Shown piece after piece: positions 37,666 to 49,989 of a stretch of 64,000 bases of DNA; within the stretch, counting starts at the first letter, position 1; each line of letters opens with the position of its first letter. The stretch lies in assembly GCA_009760855.2 (NCBI GenBank), contig WPIO01000209.1, positions 186,001-250,000 on the forward strand, given 5' to 3'. A program made the position numbers and the translations under genes. The notes below the pieces were generated by a model. It was not told the DNA's origin and searched no databases. It saw only the letters and a program-made list of their open reading frames with translations. The DNA comes from Cristatella mucedo (taxonomy: Eukaryota > Bryozoa > Phylactolaemata > Cristatellidae).

Positions 37666-40600
37666 ACAGACATGGTAATGCAATGCTTTTCCGTGAGTAA
37701 CTTCACAGTCGTAAAGACCATGTGGGTGTTACGCAGGAGACTTTTGTATAGCACACTCACAGCCTAAGCGGCTTTCGGTACGCATTCGGTAGCCAATAGA
37801 CTTCTTCTCACACAACAAAGAGAAAGTGGGAAGCATAGCTGAGTCAGTAGAGCAGTTGAGGTAGTGAGTAGAATAGAAGTAGCAGCTCAGGACCCCTGAA
37901 AAGGATGTGCCATAGTCGGCAGGTGGAGAGTAGTTGTCGTTGCGTAAGAATTGTGGAAGCGAGTTTAACAGTCTTGGACCTGCAGAACTAAAGCTTCTGT
38001 CGCGAACTGTTTTTAAGCGGAGGAATGGGACAGCTAATTTATCGTCCACACAGGACCTGAGGGCTAGAACAGGCTAAAACTGATGCAGCAGTTCAGCTAG
38101 GTATGAATGAGCTAAGCCGTGGCGAGCCTTGTGGGTCAGGGTAAGAACTTTGATCTGTATCCTTTGCTCAACCGGCCACCATCCTAGCTCTTTCAGCAGA
38201 TATGACACGTGCTCAAACCGCTGAAACTTGAAGACCAGGCTTTCAGCCATATTCATAATCCGCTGTAGTGGCATAATAGCTTTCTTTGGCAGCCCAGCCA
38301 AAACGGAATTACACTAATCAAGCCGAGAGAGAACTAAAGAGCTAGTTAAATTTTTTACGAGCCACCGTGTGAGACAGCTTCTAATATTGGATAGGGATTG
38401 GATGTGATGGCTAGCTGTAGATGCAGTCTTCTGAATGAAACTTTTGAAATTGAGGCAGCCGTCGAACACGACACCTAGACAACGAGCACGTGGTGAAGGT
38501 CGCACAATAGCATCACCTATTAGAACAGCAAAGCCTTTTAATCCAGCCACACGCTTAGGGCGTGCTATCAGCAGCAGTTCGGTTTTAACGTCATTTAATT
38601 TCAGGAAGTTTTCCAACATCCAGGATCGAATATCGGCAAGGCAAGCATTCAGTTTTTAAGTTGCTGCAGCAGATTCTGACGGTCTAAATGACAAATACAA
38701 CTGAGTATCGTCAGCATAGAAGTGATATCATATTCCATGGGCCTTAATCACTTTTCCCTGAGGTTGTGTATAAATGGAGAACAGCAAGGGACCGAATACA
38801 GACCCTTGAGGGACTCCACAGGTGACCCTTCTCATGTCTGGGACCTGACCCCCACACGACACGGATTAAACACGATCAGACAAGTAGGACTTAAACACGC
38901 CAGTGCTTCATCTGCAAGACCGATCGTTGTTCTCAATCGTTCAAGCAGAACTTCGTGATCAATAGTGCCAAAGCCAGCGGACAGATCTAGCAGAGCTAGG
39001 GCTGTGACATTTCCGTCGTCGTTGCCACGTAGAATGTCATTGTTAACACGGAGGAGAACAGTTTCAGTAGTGCTGCCTCTTGAAACCTGATTAAAATGTT
39101 TCTGACATTCCATTATTTTTAATATGTTCAACTAGCTGCTTAGCAACAATTTTTTCAAGAATCTTTGATAGGAACGGAAGAAGGGAAACTGGACGATAGT
39201 TTGCCAGGACCTCTGTGTCTAATCCAGGTTTTTTAAGAATAGGTCTAACGATTGCCGATTTGAAGGACATGGGGACGACCACTTTTCCCAAAGAAGCATT
39301 AAAAATCTTGGTTTTGGCAGGGCTAATTCGGTCTGCGTGTGAAGACCACAGAGATGAAGGTTTACGGTTTTCAGGAGACGTGCTCTTTTTGCTAGACCTT
39401 ATTAAGGCAGCAACATCACAGGCAGAATCATCGGAGAACCTTCTAAAAAAGGTCAAAGGTTGAGGAACGGTGATTGCTTTGGTCGGAGGGGGCTTAATGG
39501 AGGCACGAATGTGCACAATTTTTTCAGTAAAGAAGGCTGACAACTTTTTGCTGAGCCGTTACTATCTGGGGAGTCAGACCTCACAGCATTGGCCAGTTAA
39601 TGGTTTACTGTCTTATAAATCTGTTTAGTGTCCGACTGGCAGGAGTTCAGTCTTCTAATGAAAAAAGAAGCCCTGGCTTTTTTAAGCTTTCGGGTGTAAA
39701 CTCGACGGAAGTCTTTAAAATTGACTAGGTCTGCCTCAGACCCTGATTTCTTGAAACATAGTTCCAGCCTGCTCTTAACACGGCGCATCTTAAGGAGTTT
39801 TTGTAAATTGAAAGCAATCTCGACGACTTTGAACACGGATAGAGCGAACGGGAGCATGCTTGTCAAGAGCACTCCTGAGTGTCATGTTCATCGCACCAGT
39901 CAGGGTATCGAGGCTGCCGGTCGAGTCCGAATGCAGATCAAGAAGGCCTGCATCACAACCAGATTTCAAAAACGTGTCCATGCCAATGCTTTGTAAGTTA
40001 CGTCGTTTGGCAAATTCGACATTGCCCTGCACGTACGAGAGAGCAGAAACAGTAAACGAGACCGAACAGTGAACTTAAAGGGTCAGTGGGCACACCACAA
40101 AGTCAGTGGGGAGGACATACTTAGTGATCACGAGATCTAGAAAGAGGCCAACGACGCGGGTGCTATGATTAACGTGTTGGGCCAAACCAAAATTCTCCAG
40201 ACATTCAAGAAATGAGCGGACCTTGCTGTTGCTAGGGTTGTCAACGTGAATATTGAAGTCTCCTACAATCAGTAACGGCCTGTCACATACTAATATTTTA
40301 GCGAGGAACTCTGAAAACTCCTCTATTATCAAGTTTAGACAGCCAGGAGGCCAGTATATTGCAACGGTGAGAGGCATTGTCTTTGATGAAGACCTGATAG
40401 CAACCAATTCAAACCATGACCCATGCGAGAAACTGCACATTTTATAGCCAAACGATTCGCGAACAACAATTGCAACCCTGCCACCAACCTTGTCAGAATG
40501 CATGAACTGATAGAATGAGAACTCGGGTGGGATCGTCTCGGAAATTCAGCTACTGGAGCAAGGCGTCATTCAGGTTTCGGTAAGCAGAAATACATCTAGC

Positions 40601-40861
40601 TTCGCCTGGACCACCTGATCGCGGATAAGTAACCCCTTGGTTTTTAGTGAGCCGACATTTAGTAGGCGGAACTTAAGAGGCTGTCCAACAACTGGGCGAC
40701 GGGGATAAAGTGGCTCGTATTCTCTACCGTTTGTGTCCGGCCCGGCGGAAGCTGGCTCTTCGAATTTAAATTGGACCTTGGTAACGGCCATCGGACGACG
40801 TTTGACAATGTGCTGGGCTACAGCGGTGGGGGGGGGCTACTACTGCAAGTAGTACTATTTA
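37666..40861 (-). mobile_element. LINE family B, near full-length copy
   Basis: On the minus strand, ORF2 starts near 40791 (MAVTKVQF...). The endonuclease has RLLNVGSLKTKGLL, DVFLLTET, VGDFNIHVDNP and a HSTRVVGLFLDLVIT block. RT follows with VRPILKKPGLDTEVLANYRP, LLDLSAGFGTIDHEV and active site FYADDTQLYLSF (about 38690-38726), then the C-terminal KELGWWPVEQRI block and 3' UTR. These are the features of a CR1/L2-clade LINE. Stops and frameshifts disable it. Both ends abut family A sequence with similar 12-bp flanks (CTCACGACAGAC / CTTACGAGTAAG), a decayed target-site duplication. Confidence 0.9.
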
Positions 40862-41087
40862 CCGCTTTAAACTTACGAGTAAGCCTAGCTGCAGAGTTTT
40901 GCACCAGCTGCAATCGCCTGATCCCACATGCTGGTAGGCCAGTAAGCAGTGAGTTGCAGAAGTCGAGATGGGATGACTTGAATGCATGGGCCAACTTAGA
41001 CGTGGTATCCTTATCTAATAAAGCCCGAATTTTAGCAATTTTATGAAGCTGAAAATAGGCAGATTTAACTGTGGAGCTGATATGATC

Positions 41088-41336
41088 CAGTCAACTTTTC
41101 CTTCACCTCAGTAAACTTGCATCGACTAATCCAGCAGCTATTATGCATTCTCTGCTCGGCTCCGGCGATCTATTCAAGAGAAACTGACTCTTGAGCGGTT
41201 CTATGTGCGGAATGAGCCCCTAATACTTAGTGAAAACAGACTCCCCCATCACATGCCTAGATTAATGCTTCTGCTGCTTGTCTGTGGTTTTTTACACAGA
41301 AAGCCATTTTACTAATCTCGGGCTAACTATTGGCAT

Positions 41337-41375
<39 letters not shown>

Positions 41376-41490
41376 TACACACACACACACGCGCCTACGC
41401 ACACAAACACACACTCACACACATGCACAAGCAGATGCACATGCACATGCACAGGCTCAGACACATTCACATATACACATACATGCACCG
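41088..41490 (+). mobile_element. 403-bp unidentified retroposon with 17-bp target-site duplication
   Basis: Flanked by GTGGAGCTGATATGATC (41071-41087) and GTGAAGCTAATGTGATC (41491-41507), 14 of 17 matching, inside the family A host LINE, which is interrupted exactly here. The inserted body ends in a CA-rich tail (41337-41480). It lacks the SINE 1 and SINE 2 heads. A 60-codon open stretch (SSYYAFSARLRRSIQEKLTL onward) ends in a stop just before the CA array. It could be a processed pseudogene or an unnamed SINE. Confidence 0.65.
41337..41480. repeat. (CA)n microsatellite
   Basis: A long CA/TG dinucleotide array with ACGC, GCAT and AGGC interruptions, forming the 3' part of the 403-bp insertion. 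Confidence 0.95.
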
Positions 41491-42503
41491 GTGAAGCTAA
41501 TGTGATCGTCTAATGAAAGGTCACTTTAGAACAGAGCGACTGGATTTTGTGCAGGTTCAACAAGAAATATGCAAACAATGTTGCTTGTACGCCTGAACCA
41601 TTCCAATTTCAGATATTTTACTTTACTTGCCCGTAACCAGTAAGCTGGTATTATCATTCTGCGGCCATCCAAGTGTCAATGTCAACTATAAAGGGTACAC
41701 ACGTTTAGAAAGAATCTAACTTGCTGGAAGGCTGGGAACGATAAAAACTATGAGAGAACTGATTTAAGTACAAGGGTAAATTAGGGCTAGCAATGTAATA
41801 TCTCAGGCTGAAACTCGAAAAAAACATAAGAACTATGTTGCTGTTACGCAGGAAAGTTATGTATAGCTCACTCACAGCCTAAGCGACTTTTGGTGGGCAG
41901 TCGGCAGCCAATAGACTTTATCTCATGCAACAAAGAGATAGTGGAAACCATAGCACAGTCAAGAGAGTATTTGAGGTAGTGAGCAGAGGTAAAGTAGGCA
42001 CTCAGAACCACTGAAAAAGATAAGCAATAGTCAGCAGCAGAAGAATAGTTTTCATTGCCAAAAATTGTCGAACCGAGTTCCACAGTTTAGTACCTGCAGA
42101 GCTAATGCTCCTGTCGTGAACGATCTTTAAGCTGAGGAATGGAACAGCTAATTTATCACCCATGCTGGACCTGAGGGCCTGAAGAGCCTGAACTTTGTGC
42201 AGCAGTTCAGCTAAGTATGGAGGAGGCAAGCCATGGCAGGCCTTGTGGATCAGCAAAAGAAATTTGCACTGTATCCGTTGATCAGATAGAAGCCATAGTT
42301 CATTTAGCAAAGGAGACACGTGTTAAAACTTCCGAGACTTGAAAACTCACCTTGCATATCTATTTTTTGCCGTTTGCAGTGGCCTAGTTGCTTTCTTTGA
42401 TAGCCCTGCCAAATACGAATGCAATAATCAAGCTGAGACCGAACTAAAGTGCAAGTTTAATTTCTTGCAAGCCAGTGTGGAGGCAGCTTTAACCTGTAGT
42501 CTG

Positions 42504-42743
42504 AATTACCATCGCAAACGGCAGGGACCGCTAGCCGACGAGCAACACCACCAGTTTATTACACCTACACACGAAGCAAGGCAAAGCACGAATCCTCTCC
42601 GTCCCTTCTCCCACTCGACTCTCCCCCAGACTCCCTTGTCATACCATTCACTAATAGCATGTCCGGGCTGCTCACCACATCGAGTGTCAAAGCCTACTCG
42701 TATGTGTGATCAGTGACAGTGTCATCAATTAAATAAAACCATA
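42504..42743 (-). repeat. Direct terminal repeat, left copy
   Basis: Aligns end to end with 43971-44208 (AATTACC...CGCTAGCCGACGAGCAACAC...AATTAAATAAAACCATA). Confidence 0.9.
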
Positions 42744-43337
42744 AGCCCGCCTGATCCGGAGATCAATTAATGACGTACCAAGAGCAGCAAGCAGCAGTTC
42801 TTCTCAACTGCTTTGACAACGAGAAGGCTAAACATTAAGCAAACAATCCTCATAGCCCGCCGGCTGTCTCTGGTCACATCTTGGCTGTAGCTGTCCGCCC
42901 CACTCGTCTGCTCTGGCCAAAATACCAGGGCCAGCATCGAAGTGTGCGTCGAGGAGTTCGTTGGTGATCGGTTCTGGTCTGATGTCTGCTAGGTGGCGGA
43001 GGATTCCATCAATTTCAATGCCAACTCCTTCCGCCGGGGCAGTAACTGTCCCCTTAATTATGAGGCTAAGTAACGGCTGCTTGGAGGAAGTGGATGACCG
43101 CACGGCCTGTGTAGAAAAGCCGGCTGCGTTTGCCAGCTGCGTTCATGGTTCGTGGGCCACATATTTCTTCACTGCTTGCGCCTGGTCGGGCTGCACAGCC
43201 TCGAAGTTCAATGGTGCATCCCCCGCCACCACCGCTTTCCATGCCACCACTGCATCTCCGGGCGCCACCACTGCTTCTCCGGGCGCCGCCGCCGCCTCTC
43301 AGGGTGCAGACGCAGAAGCGTTTCCGACCTGCATAGC

Positions 43338-43928
43338 TTATCCGATCTGCGCCTCCTCTCCTACTTGTGCTGCATCGCAGCCCACTTGCGTCGCCAATGA
43401 GCCTCCGACCTGCTCAGCATCTCCGACTTGCTCCAAGTCATAACCAACCAGTTCGTCGCATGACAGCGTCGCCTCCACGGCTTCGGCTACCTCGCAGGCC
43501 GTTGCCTGGTTGCACAGCATCGGCGCCCGACAAACCATCACAGCCTTGATCGCTGTCACTGAGTTCCACTTGGGGGCATCCTGGTAAACCGTTGTCACCC
43601 TGCACACTGGCGGCGATTGCTGATATTGCTTTGGGTCCGTTTTGTCGCCGCCCTCTTTCCGACAAGCATTTGCTAACTCAGCCCTCAGCAGTCGCACTTT
43701 ACCTACAGGGCTAGCCAGCGCTGCTACCAGAGCCTCTCGAAGCAGACGGTAGTCAGCCATGATTGCCTTTGGCATGTAAGAGTACACATAGGAGGCGATT
43801 TCTTCCCGGAAGAGAGGCAGATACTTGTGCCAGATTATCGGATTGACACCTGACAGCTTGGGCCTCCGCTCCGAGTCAAGCAGCCAAGTTGACAAAACAT
43901 CACCGACTTGAAAATGTGCAAGCAACAT
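43338..43928 (-). CDS. Gag-like ORF of the small LTR element (196 aa)
   Basis: Begins about 40 bp inside the upstream terminal repeat. The N-terminal half has an alternating hydrophobic/aromatic pattern (IIWHKYLPLFREEIASYVY, YRLLREALVAALASPVGKVR) reminiscent of retroelement capsid regions, but I cannot assign a family. The C-terminus is a tandem QVG repeat (EQVGDAEQVGG, TQVGCDAAQVGEEAQIG). No zinc knuckle is visible. A second minus-strand frame (42828-43103) follows, also unassigned. GC content is well above the surrounding DNA. Confidence 0.5.
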   Translation of the reverse strand: MLLAHFQVGDVLSTWLLDSERRPKLSGVNPIIWHKYLPLFREEIASYVYSYMPKAIMADYRLLREALVAALASPVGKVRLLRAELANACRKEGGDKTDPKQYQQSPPVCRVTTVYQDAPKWNSVTAIKAVMVCRAPMLCNQATACEVAEAVEATLSCDELVGYDLEQVGDAEQVGGSLATQVGCDAAQVGEEAQIG

Positions 43929-43970
43929 TGCTGTAGGTCACGGCTGCTGCCGGAAATAGCTTGGCGTCGG

Positions 43971-44208
43971 AATTACCGTCGCGAACGGCACAGAACGCTA
44001 GCCGACGAGCAACACGACCAGTTTATTCCACCTACACACTGTGTAAGGCTAAGCACGACTCCTCTCAGCGCCTTCTCACACTCAATCCCCAGACTCCCTT
44101 GTCATTTAAATCAGTAATAGCACGTCCGGGCTGCTTACCACATCGAGTGTCACAAGCCCACTCATACAGCGATCAGTGGCAGTGTCATCAATTAAATAAA
44201 ACCACATA
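43971..44208 (-). repeat. Direct terminal repeat, right copy
   Basis: Partner of 42504-42743. In the element's own orientation this is the 5' repeat. Confidence 0.9.
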
Positions 44209-44811
44209 ATCTTAGAGATCTGACGTAATGACTAGCCGTAAAAACAGTCTTCCTAATGAAACTTTTAAAATATAAGCAATCCCATCGGCAAGAGTTAGAG
44301 TGCATACCATGCAAAGAACCAGACCAAGAACTGAGCCCTGGGGTAGACCACACTTCAGAGGTTTCTCGGATTATATGTATTTATTCACATCAATACTCTG
44401 GAGTATATCACTGAGGGAGGACCTGGACCTATGCAGTGCAGTGCCAGTGACGTGCCAAGTGCGATGAGAGGCACTCAAGAAGGCCTTACTGGTTAATAAA
44501 ACCACCGCTGCAGAAAGATTGAGCGGTGGCATCATGCAAAAAGTACTACTTCCCTTCATTTCTAACAAGCGGGATAACTAAGCCATACATTTCTAAACCT
44601 ATCAAATAATAAAGCTGCCAATCATTGGCAGCTGATTTGTAAACTGCTGTAATTGAATTATGTTTGATTTGTAGCTCATTTTTGTCGTTTCTTTAAGCAC
44701 ACTTACCATATAGAACTCAGCAGAATTTATTGCCTACAGTTAATGAAAGACATTCCTCATATTCAGTAGCGATGTGTTTGAAACAAAAATAGCTTATATA
44801 TATATAGTAAC

Positions 44812-44925
44812 CGTCTTAGTGTTTAGGGGCTCACCGAGATCAAGGTTTGGCCGATGTCGAGGGTTATAAATTCTTGATTATAAATTGAGTTCTCTTAGGA
44901 AGCAATGCAAATGAGTTATGTTAAA
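44812..44925 (+). mobile_element. Degenerate SINE family 1
   Basis: AAGGTTTGGCCGATGTCGAG and GAGTTCTCTTAGG with an AATGAGTTAT end resemble SINE 1 with much decay. Confidence 0.45.
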
Positions 44926-46008
44926 GTCTGCAATAATCTAAATCTGTATTGATGCAATTTGAGGAGTACTATATATGATACAGCATACTGGCAACTTATA
45001 TAATTTATCGAGCTTATTTCAGCAGCCAGCCAAGTTCCATACATTTTCCGGTAACCAGAGATAACAAAAATGCTGAAAACCACAAAAAAGTGCATACACA
45101 TATTTTCACGCTCTTTCACACATTTTATTCATAACAACTGCAGACTTTTCCCAAAATGTTTATTTGATAAATATTGTACTGCAAAAATTTAACAGGTTAT
45201 TACTATTAAATGTATTCAATCTCCGTTGCAAATTCTGCAGTGTTCTTTCTTGGTTATCAATGAAATAAGAAAATTAATCAAACTATTCTTGCACCAATTT
45301 TAACGTGATTAGTGAAGAATTCATGTTTTCCAAGATATTTTTTCCCCGTAGCACCTGAATAGAACAGAGAATCAGGAACTTTTTTAAAGCAAAAGCAACG
45401 TTTTAGAACAAATTTCAGACAATGTTTCACAAGCATTCATTGGAATTGTGAATTATTCAGACATTATTTACCTAAAATATATATTTACCACATTTCGGAT
45501 GCGGTTTGAGAATTTTGACGAAGCATGCGGTTAAATTTGAGCTTAAAAGCTATCTAACTAGATTAACCTACACCGCAACTAAACAAATTATGTTTAAATG
45601 CCATATTGATCTCGGGAAATGGCACAAGTGACACAATCGTGTACGATAGACTTGCAATTTAAATATTTTAGTAAACTTACCCATTTTCACCATTGCATAG
45701 TGCTCAAAAGGGATCAACTGTAATTTATCAATCTGGGCAACTTTTTTGAAATTATCATGCCTCAATTTGTTTTAGAAAACAGGTAGGTGGATTTTAAGTT
45801 TATCTGGATCTTCTATTTTGACTTGATTCTATGCGGAAATGTAAGTGCTGTGTTGATGCACACTCAAACTATCATGCTTTTAGCAGGTAAAAGTCTATGA
45901 TAAAATGCAGGAAATAGTTGCTAAAATACATTTTTTTAAAGAGAGTTACATTTTAGAGGTAGAATTATTTTTGTGCATGAAAAAGGCTATAAACAACCAT
46001 TTTTTGTT
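44926..46008. other. Unassigned AT-rich sequence
   Basis: Nothing recognised. Confidence 0.45.
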
Positions 46009-46090
46009 TATAATAATAATCATAAAATGCACCTGATAAAGCGTTCTTAGATTAATCAATTTATTTCAAGGCATTTAACATTTTTTCAAA
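46009..46090 (-). mobile_element. LINE family A, extreme 3' end
   Basis: ATAATAATCATAAAATGCACCTGATAAAGC then a decayed terminus; about 80 bp only. Confidence 0.65.
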
Positions 46091-46339
46091 ATTACTGTAA
46101 TAATATAGGCCAGCGATATCTTAGTGAGCTGGATAAACATTGTAATGCTTTTTGCTGCTTATTCAAGTATGAGAAAGTAAAGCTATTAACCGAACTAGCC
46201 CATCATCAATACCACAAACAGACACAAATATTGTACCTCGCGAAAATATAGGTAGCAAGTAGCAAAATAAGATGATTTAAAACTACGTTCCTGTTACGAC
46301 TCCAATCTTTAGCCAAAATAGTCTGCAAAGAACCATTTA

Positions 46340-49300
46340 CAATACATAATGGTTATTCTAATGCTTATAAAGATGGAAGCCCGTAGAAGCTACCTTATTT
46401 CTGGAACTGGTCTCGATCTGCTTGCCCTAACTCGAACTTGGCTAAAATCAATAAACTTCCCGACAATTAAAGAAGCAACCCAACTGGTTTCTCATTTCTG
46501 CATTCCTTGATCAATCAAAATTCTAGTCGGAGTTTCAGTTATCGCGTGCTCGAAGTTCATCTTCAATCCATTTGCAGTACCCTCGAAGCAGTCTTTTGAA
46601 TTAAATGTCTTGATCTCTACTGAAAACAAGCTACCGATGGTGGCAGTAGTCTATCGTCCACCAGGTAACAAATCATCCTGTATCTCAGATTGTTCCCATC
46701 TAATTTAGACTCTGTGTGCAATAAATTAATCCTTCATCGTGATGGGTGATTTCAATTTTTACTACAATGACCTATTTGACGCCATCAGAACTGAATTTTG
46801 TGCATTTATTGACTCATTGTCTCTTGTGGCTCATGTGAATGGCCCTGCTCACATCAAGGGTCACACAGTCGACCAAATTGTCGCATACAACTGCACTTTG
46901 TCATCACCAATTATTACCAAATCCTTCTTGTCTGCCCACATGCAGATCCCATTCAATCTAAGTGTTTGCCGGCCTCCTCCTCTAAAATAACATGTGAATC
47001 ACAAAACCTCAAGATCATTGACATCGATGCTTTCAATGCGAGAATGTCTGCTTCACTTCTGGTGATCAGTCCTCCCTCCGATCTGTCATCATTGGTAGAT
47101 AGCTACAAAAAGACACTAGCTGACACGCTCAACGAGTTGGCACCTCTGAGTAAGCTCACAGTAAGCCCTCATACAGGCGACCTGTCGTTTACGACCGACG
47201 TTACACTAACCACTTCCCCTAAGCCCAAGCTTGAAAAATAATACACATGCTCAGGACCGACTGTCCATCGACAGGCCTATCAAGCCAACTACAGGTCCTA
47301 CCAATCGATCCTAGCATAGGCTAAGTCTAGTTACTATAAAATCATTGTTGTATCACAGATGCACAATCACAAAATGCTGATGTCACTATCAAATACCTCC
47401 CCAACCACTCCCTGATTAGTTCCTAACCTGATGATCATTGTGATGATATAGCCTATCGCTTTGCTTGATTCTTTGTATAATAGATAGATAAGAGCAGAGA
47501 GTCTTTCCCTGGAATGACAACACTCCCCTAAAAAGCTGTTTCACGATTCCTGACTGCACCTCAATGAATAAATATAGGCAGATCGCTAGTGATCTCGTCC
47601 TGTTTTCATATCCCAATCAAAAAAGACATGTCCTCTGGTCCCTATTCCCACTGTCCTGCTCCTACGTGGCATTGATCTGCTGCGGCCAATGCATAATTAA
47701 CATTATTGATATGCCATTAGCCTCAGGTTATGTCCCAGTGCCTTTCAAAAGAGCTTTGATCAGGCCACGTCTCACGGCAGCTACGCTAGATCATGATTAC
47801 TGGATCAACTACCGCCCAGTCTCTCTTCTACCATTCCTTGAAAAGCTTTGGAACGGGTCGTGGTGAACCAGCTGGACTCATATATTGAAACTTCAAACCT
47901 TGCTAGTAAGGGAATATCTGGCTTTATAGCTAATCACTTCTCAGAATCAGCATTCCTTAGGGTGTACAACGACCTACATAGGAAAGCACACATAGGTAGA
48001 GTATCTCTGCTTGTTTGCTCAATCTTTCGGCATATTTTGACACATCGATCACATCGACACTATCGATCACAAACTTCTTCTGGAGAGCCTCTCATTCTGC
48101 CTGGGCACCACCAGCACTGCTCTGCTATGGTCCAGGTTCTATCTCAGTGGAACATTCCAAGATATTGACAGGAATGGACAGAAATCGTCTGAGGTACCTC
48201 TGAAATATGGGGGTACCTTGAGGCCCTATGCTGGGTCTGGTTCTTTTTACGATTTATACTCTCCCTCTTGCTGATGTGATAGCCAAGCACGATCTAGGCT
48301 TTCACTTCTATGAGGCTATGAGGATGCAACTCAGTTGTATGCTTGCTTGGATCCCGCCCAGTCTTTGAGCACCTTCAATTCTTGCAACTTACTGGCTGCG
48401 TGTATTGATGACATCGGCACATGGATGGCATCACATTTTCTAAAAACTAAACGATGAAAAAACTAACTTACTGGTGATGGGCAAACCAAGTGTGATTCAT
48501 AAATGGGTAAGGCTGACTCTCCAAATTGGCTCTGCCAGCATATCTCGTGCGGAATCTGCTCGAACTCTAAGTATGGTGATACAAAGAGACCTCTCGTTAG
48601 ACGTCCACATCAGCTCCCCAATCAAGTCCGCCTACTTTCAGCTACATAACATTGCTCAAATTCGGAGTCGTGTACATAAGGATACCACGTCTAAGTTGGT
48701 CCATGTACTTCCGTGACTTACTGCTTGCTGGCCTAGCTGCATGTGCAATCAGTCGATTACAGCTGGTGCAAAACTCAGCAGCTAGGCCCTTCTGTCGTGA
48801 GCCTTGCAGTTGCCACTTCACACAACTTCCCGCCGACCTTCGTTGGCTACCAGTCAAGCAACCGATCGACTTCAAGGTTTTGTCGCTCCATTTTAGGTCA
48901 CTTCATTCTTTGGTTCCAGCCTATCTCTCAGATCTACTACTCCACCAGGCCAAGCATTGTACCACCTGCTTTTCGGAATGCAACAGTTCACCAATACCCC
49001 ATACAAACCTACAATCTTTTTGAGACTTAGCATTTAAATTGCATGCTCCCAATGTTTTGGAAATCACTCCTAACGAGAGTCAGAACATCCCCTAACTTGA
49101 CCACATTCTACAGGAAATCAAAAACACACCTATTTAGAACAGCATTCAGTGGGTCCCTGCTATTCGTCCTTCATAAGCTTATGCCTGCTGACACTTTGCA
49201 TGCCTCTGATAACCACACTTGCATGCTGAAGCTGTTCACGTCACCCCTAACCTTGTCATTAATGTTGTTTATCTAGCATGATATGAATCACCATTCATTC

Positions 49301-49388
49301 GCATTACCCTTGTTAGCAATGAAAAGTGCTTAGAAAGAGATTAAGTCATCCATGGGCGTTTTACCAAGTCGGTAATTAATATTATTAA
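46340..49388 (+). mobile_element. LINE family A, near full-length but inactive copy
   Basis: Plus-strand order: endonuclease (TGLDLLALTRTWLKS, VMGDFNFYYND, GPAHIKGHTVDQIV), linker, RT (RPRLTAATLDHDY, NYRPVSLLPFL, ISGFIANHFSES), C-terminal block (LRWLPVKQPIDFKVLSLHFR), 3' UTR and GGCGTTTTACCAAGT end. The polymerase active-site region near 48305 reads FHFYEAM, an insertion that destroys YADD, so the copy is dead. Confidence 0.92.
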
Positions 49389-49985
49389 TTACTCTCTTGA
49401 TTACCCACTATTATTAATTACCAACTGTCATTATTTGTAATAATATTGTTATATAACCGGTTCTTCAAAGTAAGTCTATTTAATGCGTCTTAACATGAGT
49501 TAAACAGAAGTAGAGACCTGACTAAATAAATGGAATAATATGTCGATATATATCTTAGCTTTTTCATGGGGCGTAATCGTAAGGGAATCAATTAGTAAGT
49601 TAAATGCACTGTAAGAAAATTGTCTAGTTTTCCGTGTTTAGGCTGTGCCACGGAGCCAACCATTATTTAACGCACTCATTAATTTCCACGTTTTATTAAA
49701 TGTTTCTTCCTCTAAATAAAATGTTTCTTTTGATATTGAGCACCCAGATTAATCCTAATTTGCTCTTTTTAAAAGATATATTGCAATCACATAGCGACAG
49801 GCTAAATTCATACGTAGGTAATATTACTATTTGCCTTATGTCCTTGATTTGGTACTATATTGCAAATTTCGTTGAGATTATCACTCGTCCGGAATCCAGT
49901 TGGAAGGCATAGTCTTTTTTAGGACAAGTTGTGATCACTCAAAGGTTGCCAGACAAGAAAAAAATTCAATCTCTGCAGGTGAAAG
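49389..49985. other. Unassigned sequence
   Basis: AT-rich, with TAATTACC-type short repeats near 49380-49430; otherwise nothing. Confidence 0.4.
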
Positions 49986-49989
49986 AAAG

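Larger units (their letters stand above)
42504..44208 (-). mobile_element. Non-autonomous LTR retrotransposon
   Basis: Two direct repeats of about 240 bp (42504-42743 and 43971-44208) flank a 1.23-kb interior. The interior has a minus-strand gag-like frame and no reverse transcriptase, RNase H or integrase. In minus orientation each repeat has an AATAAA-type signal (GGAATAAACTGGT, GTAATAAACTGGT) about 40 bases from its downstream end, as an LTR R/U5 would. The repeats differ at many sites, so insertion was not recent. The ends are not a clean TG...CA and no target duplication was convincing. It lies inside LINE B. Confidence 0.75.
41832..44279 (-). mobile_element. LINE family B, 5'-truncated, containing an LTR element
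   Basis: Family B 3' UTR and C-terminal ORF2 (41832-42500: LWLLSDQRIQ, HKACHGLPPPYLAELLH). The copy is interrupted at 42504-44208 and resumes at about 44209-44279 (GTCTTCCTAATGAAACTTTT equals the family B sequence near 38425). It is inserted in the family A host. Confidence 0.8.
37066..44575 (-). mobile_element. LINE family A host copy, broken by nested insertions
   Basis: Pieces of one minus-strand family A element are collinear at 37066-37665, 40862-41087, 41491-41830 and 44280-44575. Concatenated, they run from the 3' end through the C-terminal block into the RT domain. Between them lie a full LINE B, a 403-bp retroposon, and a second LINE B that itself carries an LTR element. Confidence 0.8.

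Noticed and set aside
42961..43443. 160-codon Ala/Ser/Pro/Thr-rich plus-strand frame
   Set aside because: It is antisense to the gag-like frame of the LTR element and reflects the same short repeats; the minus-strand frame fits the element's poly(A) signal orientation.
49380..49440. Short repeated TAATTACC/ATTATTAATTAC units as a CRISPR-like array
   Set aside because: They are a few irregular AT-rich copies next to a LINE tail; no spacers and no bacterial context.
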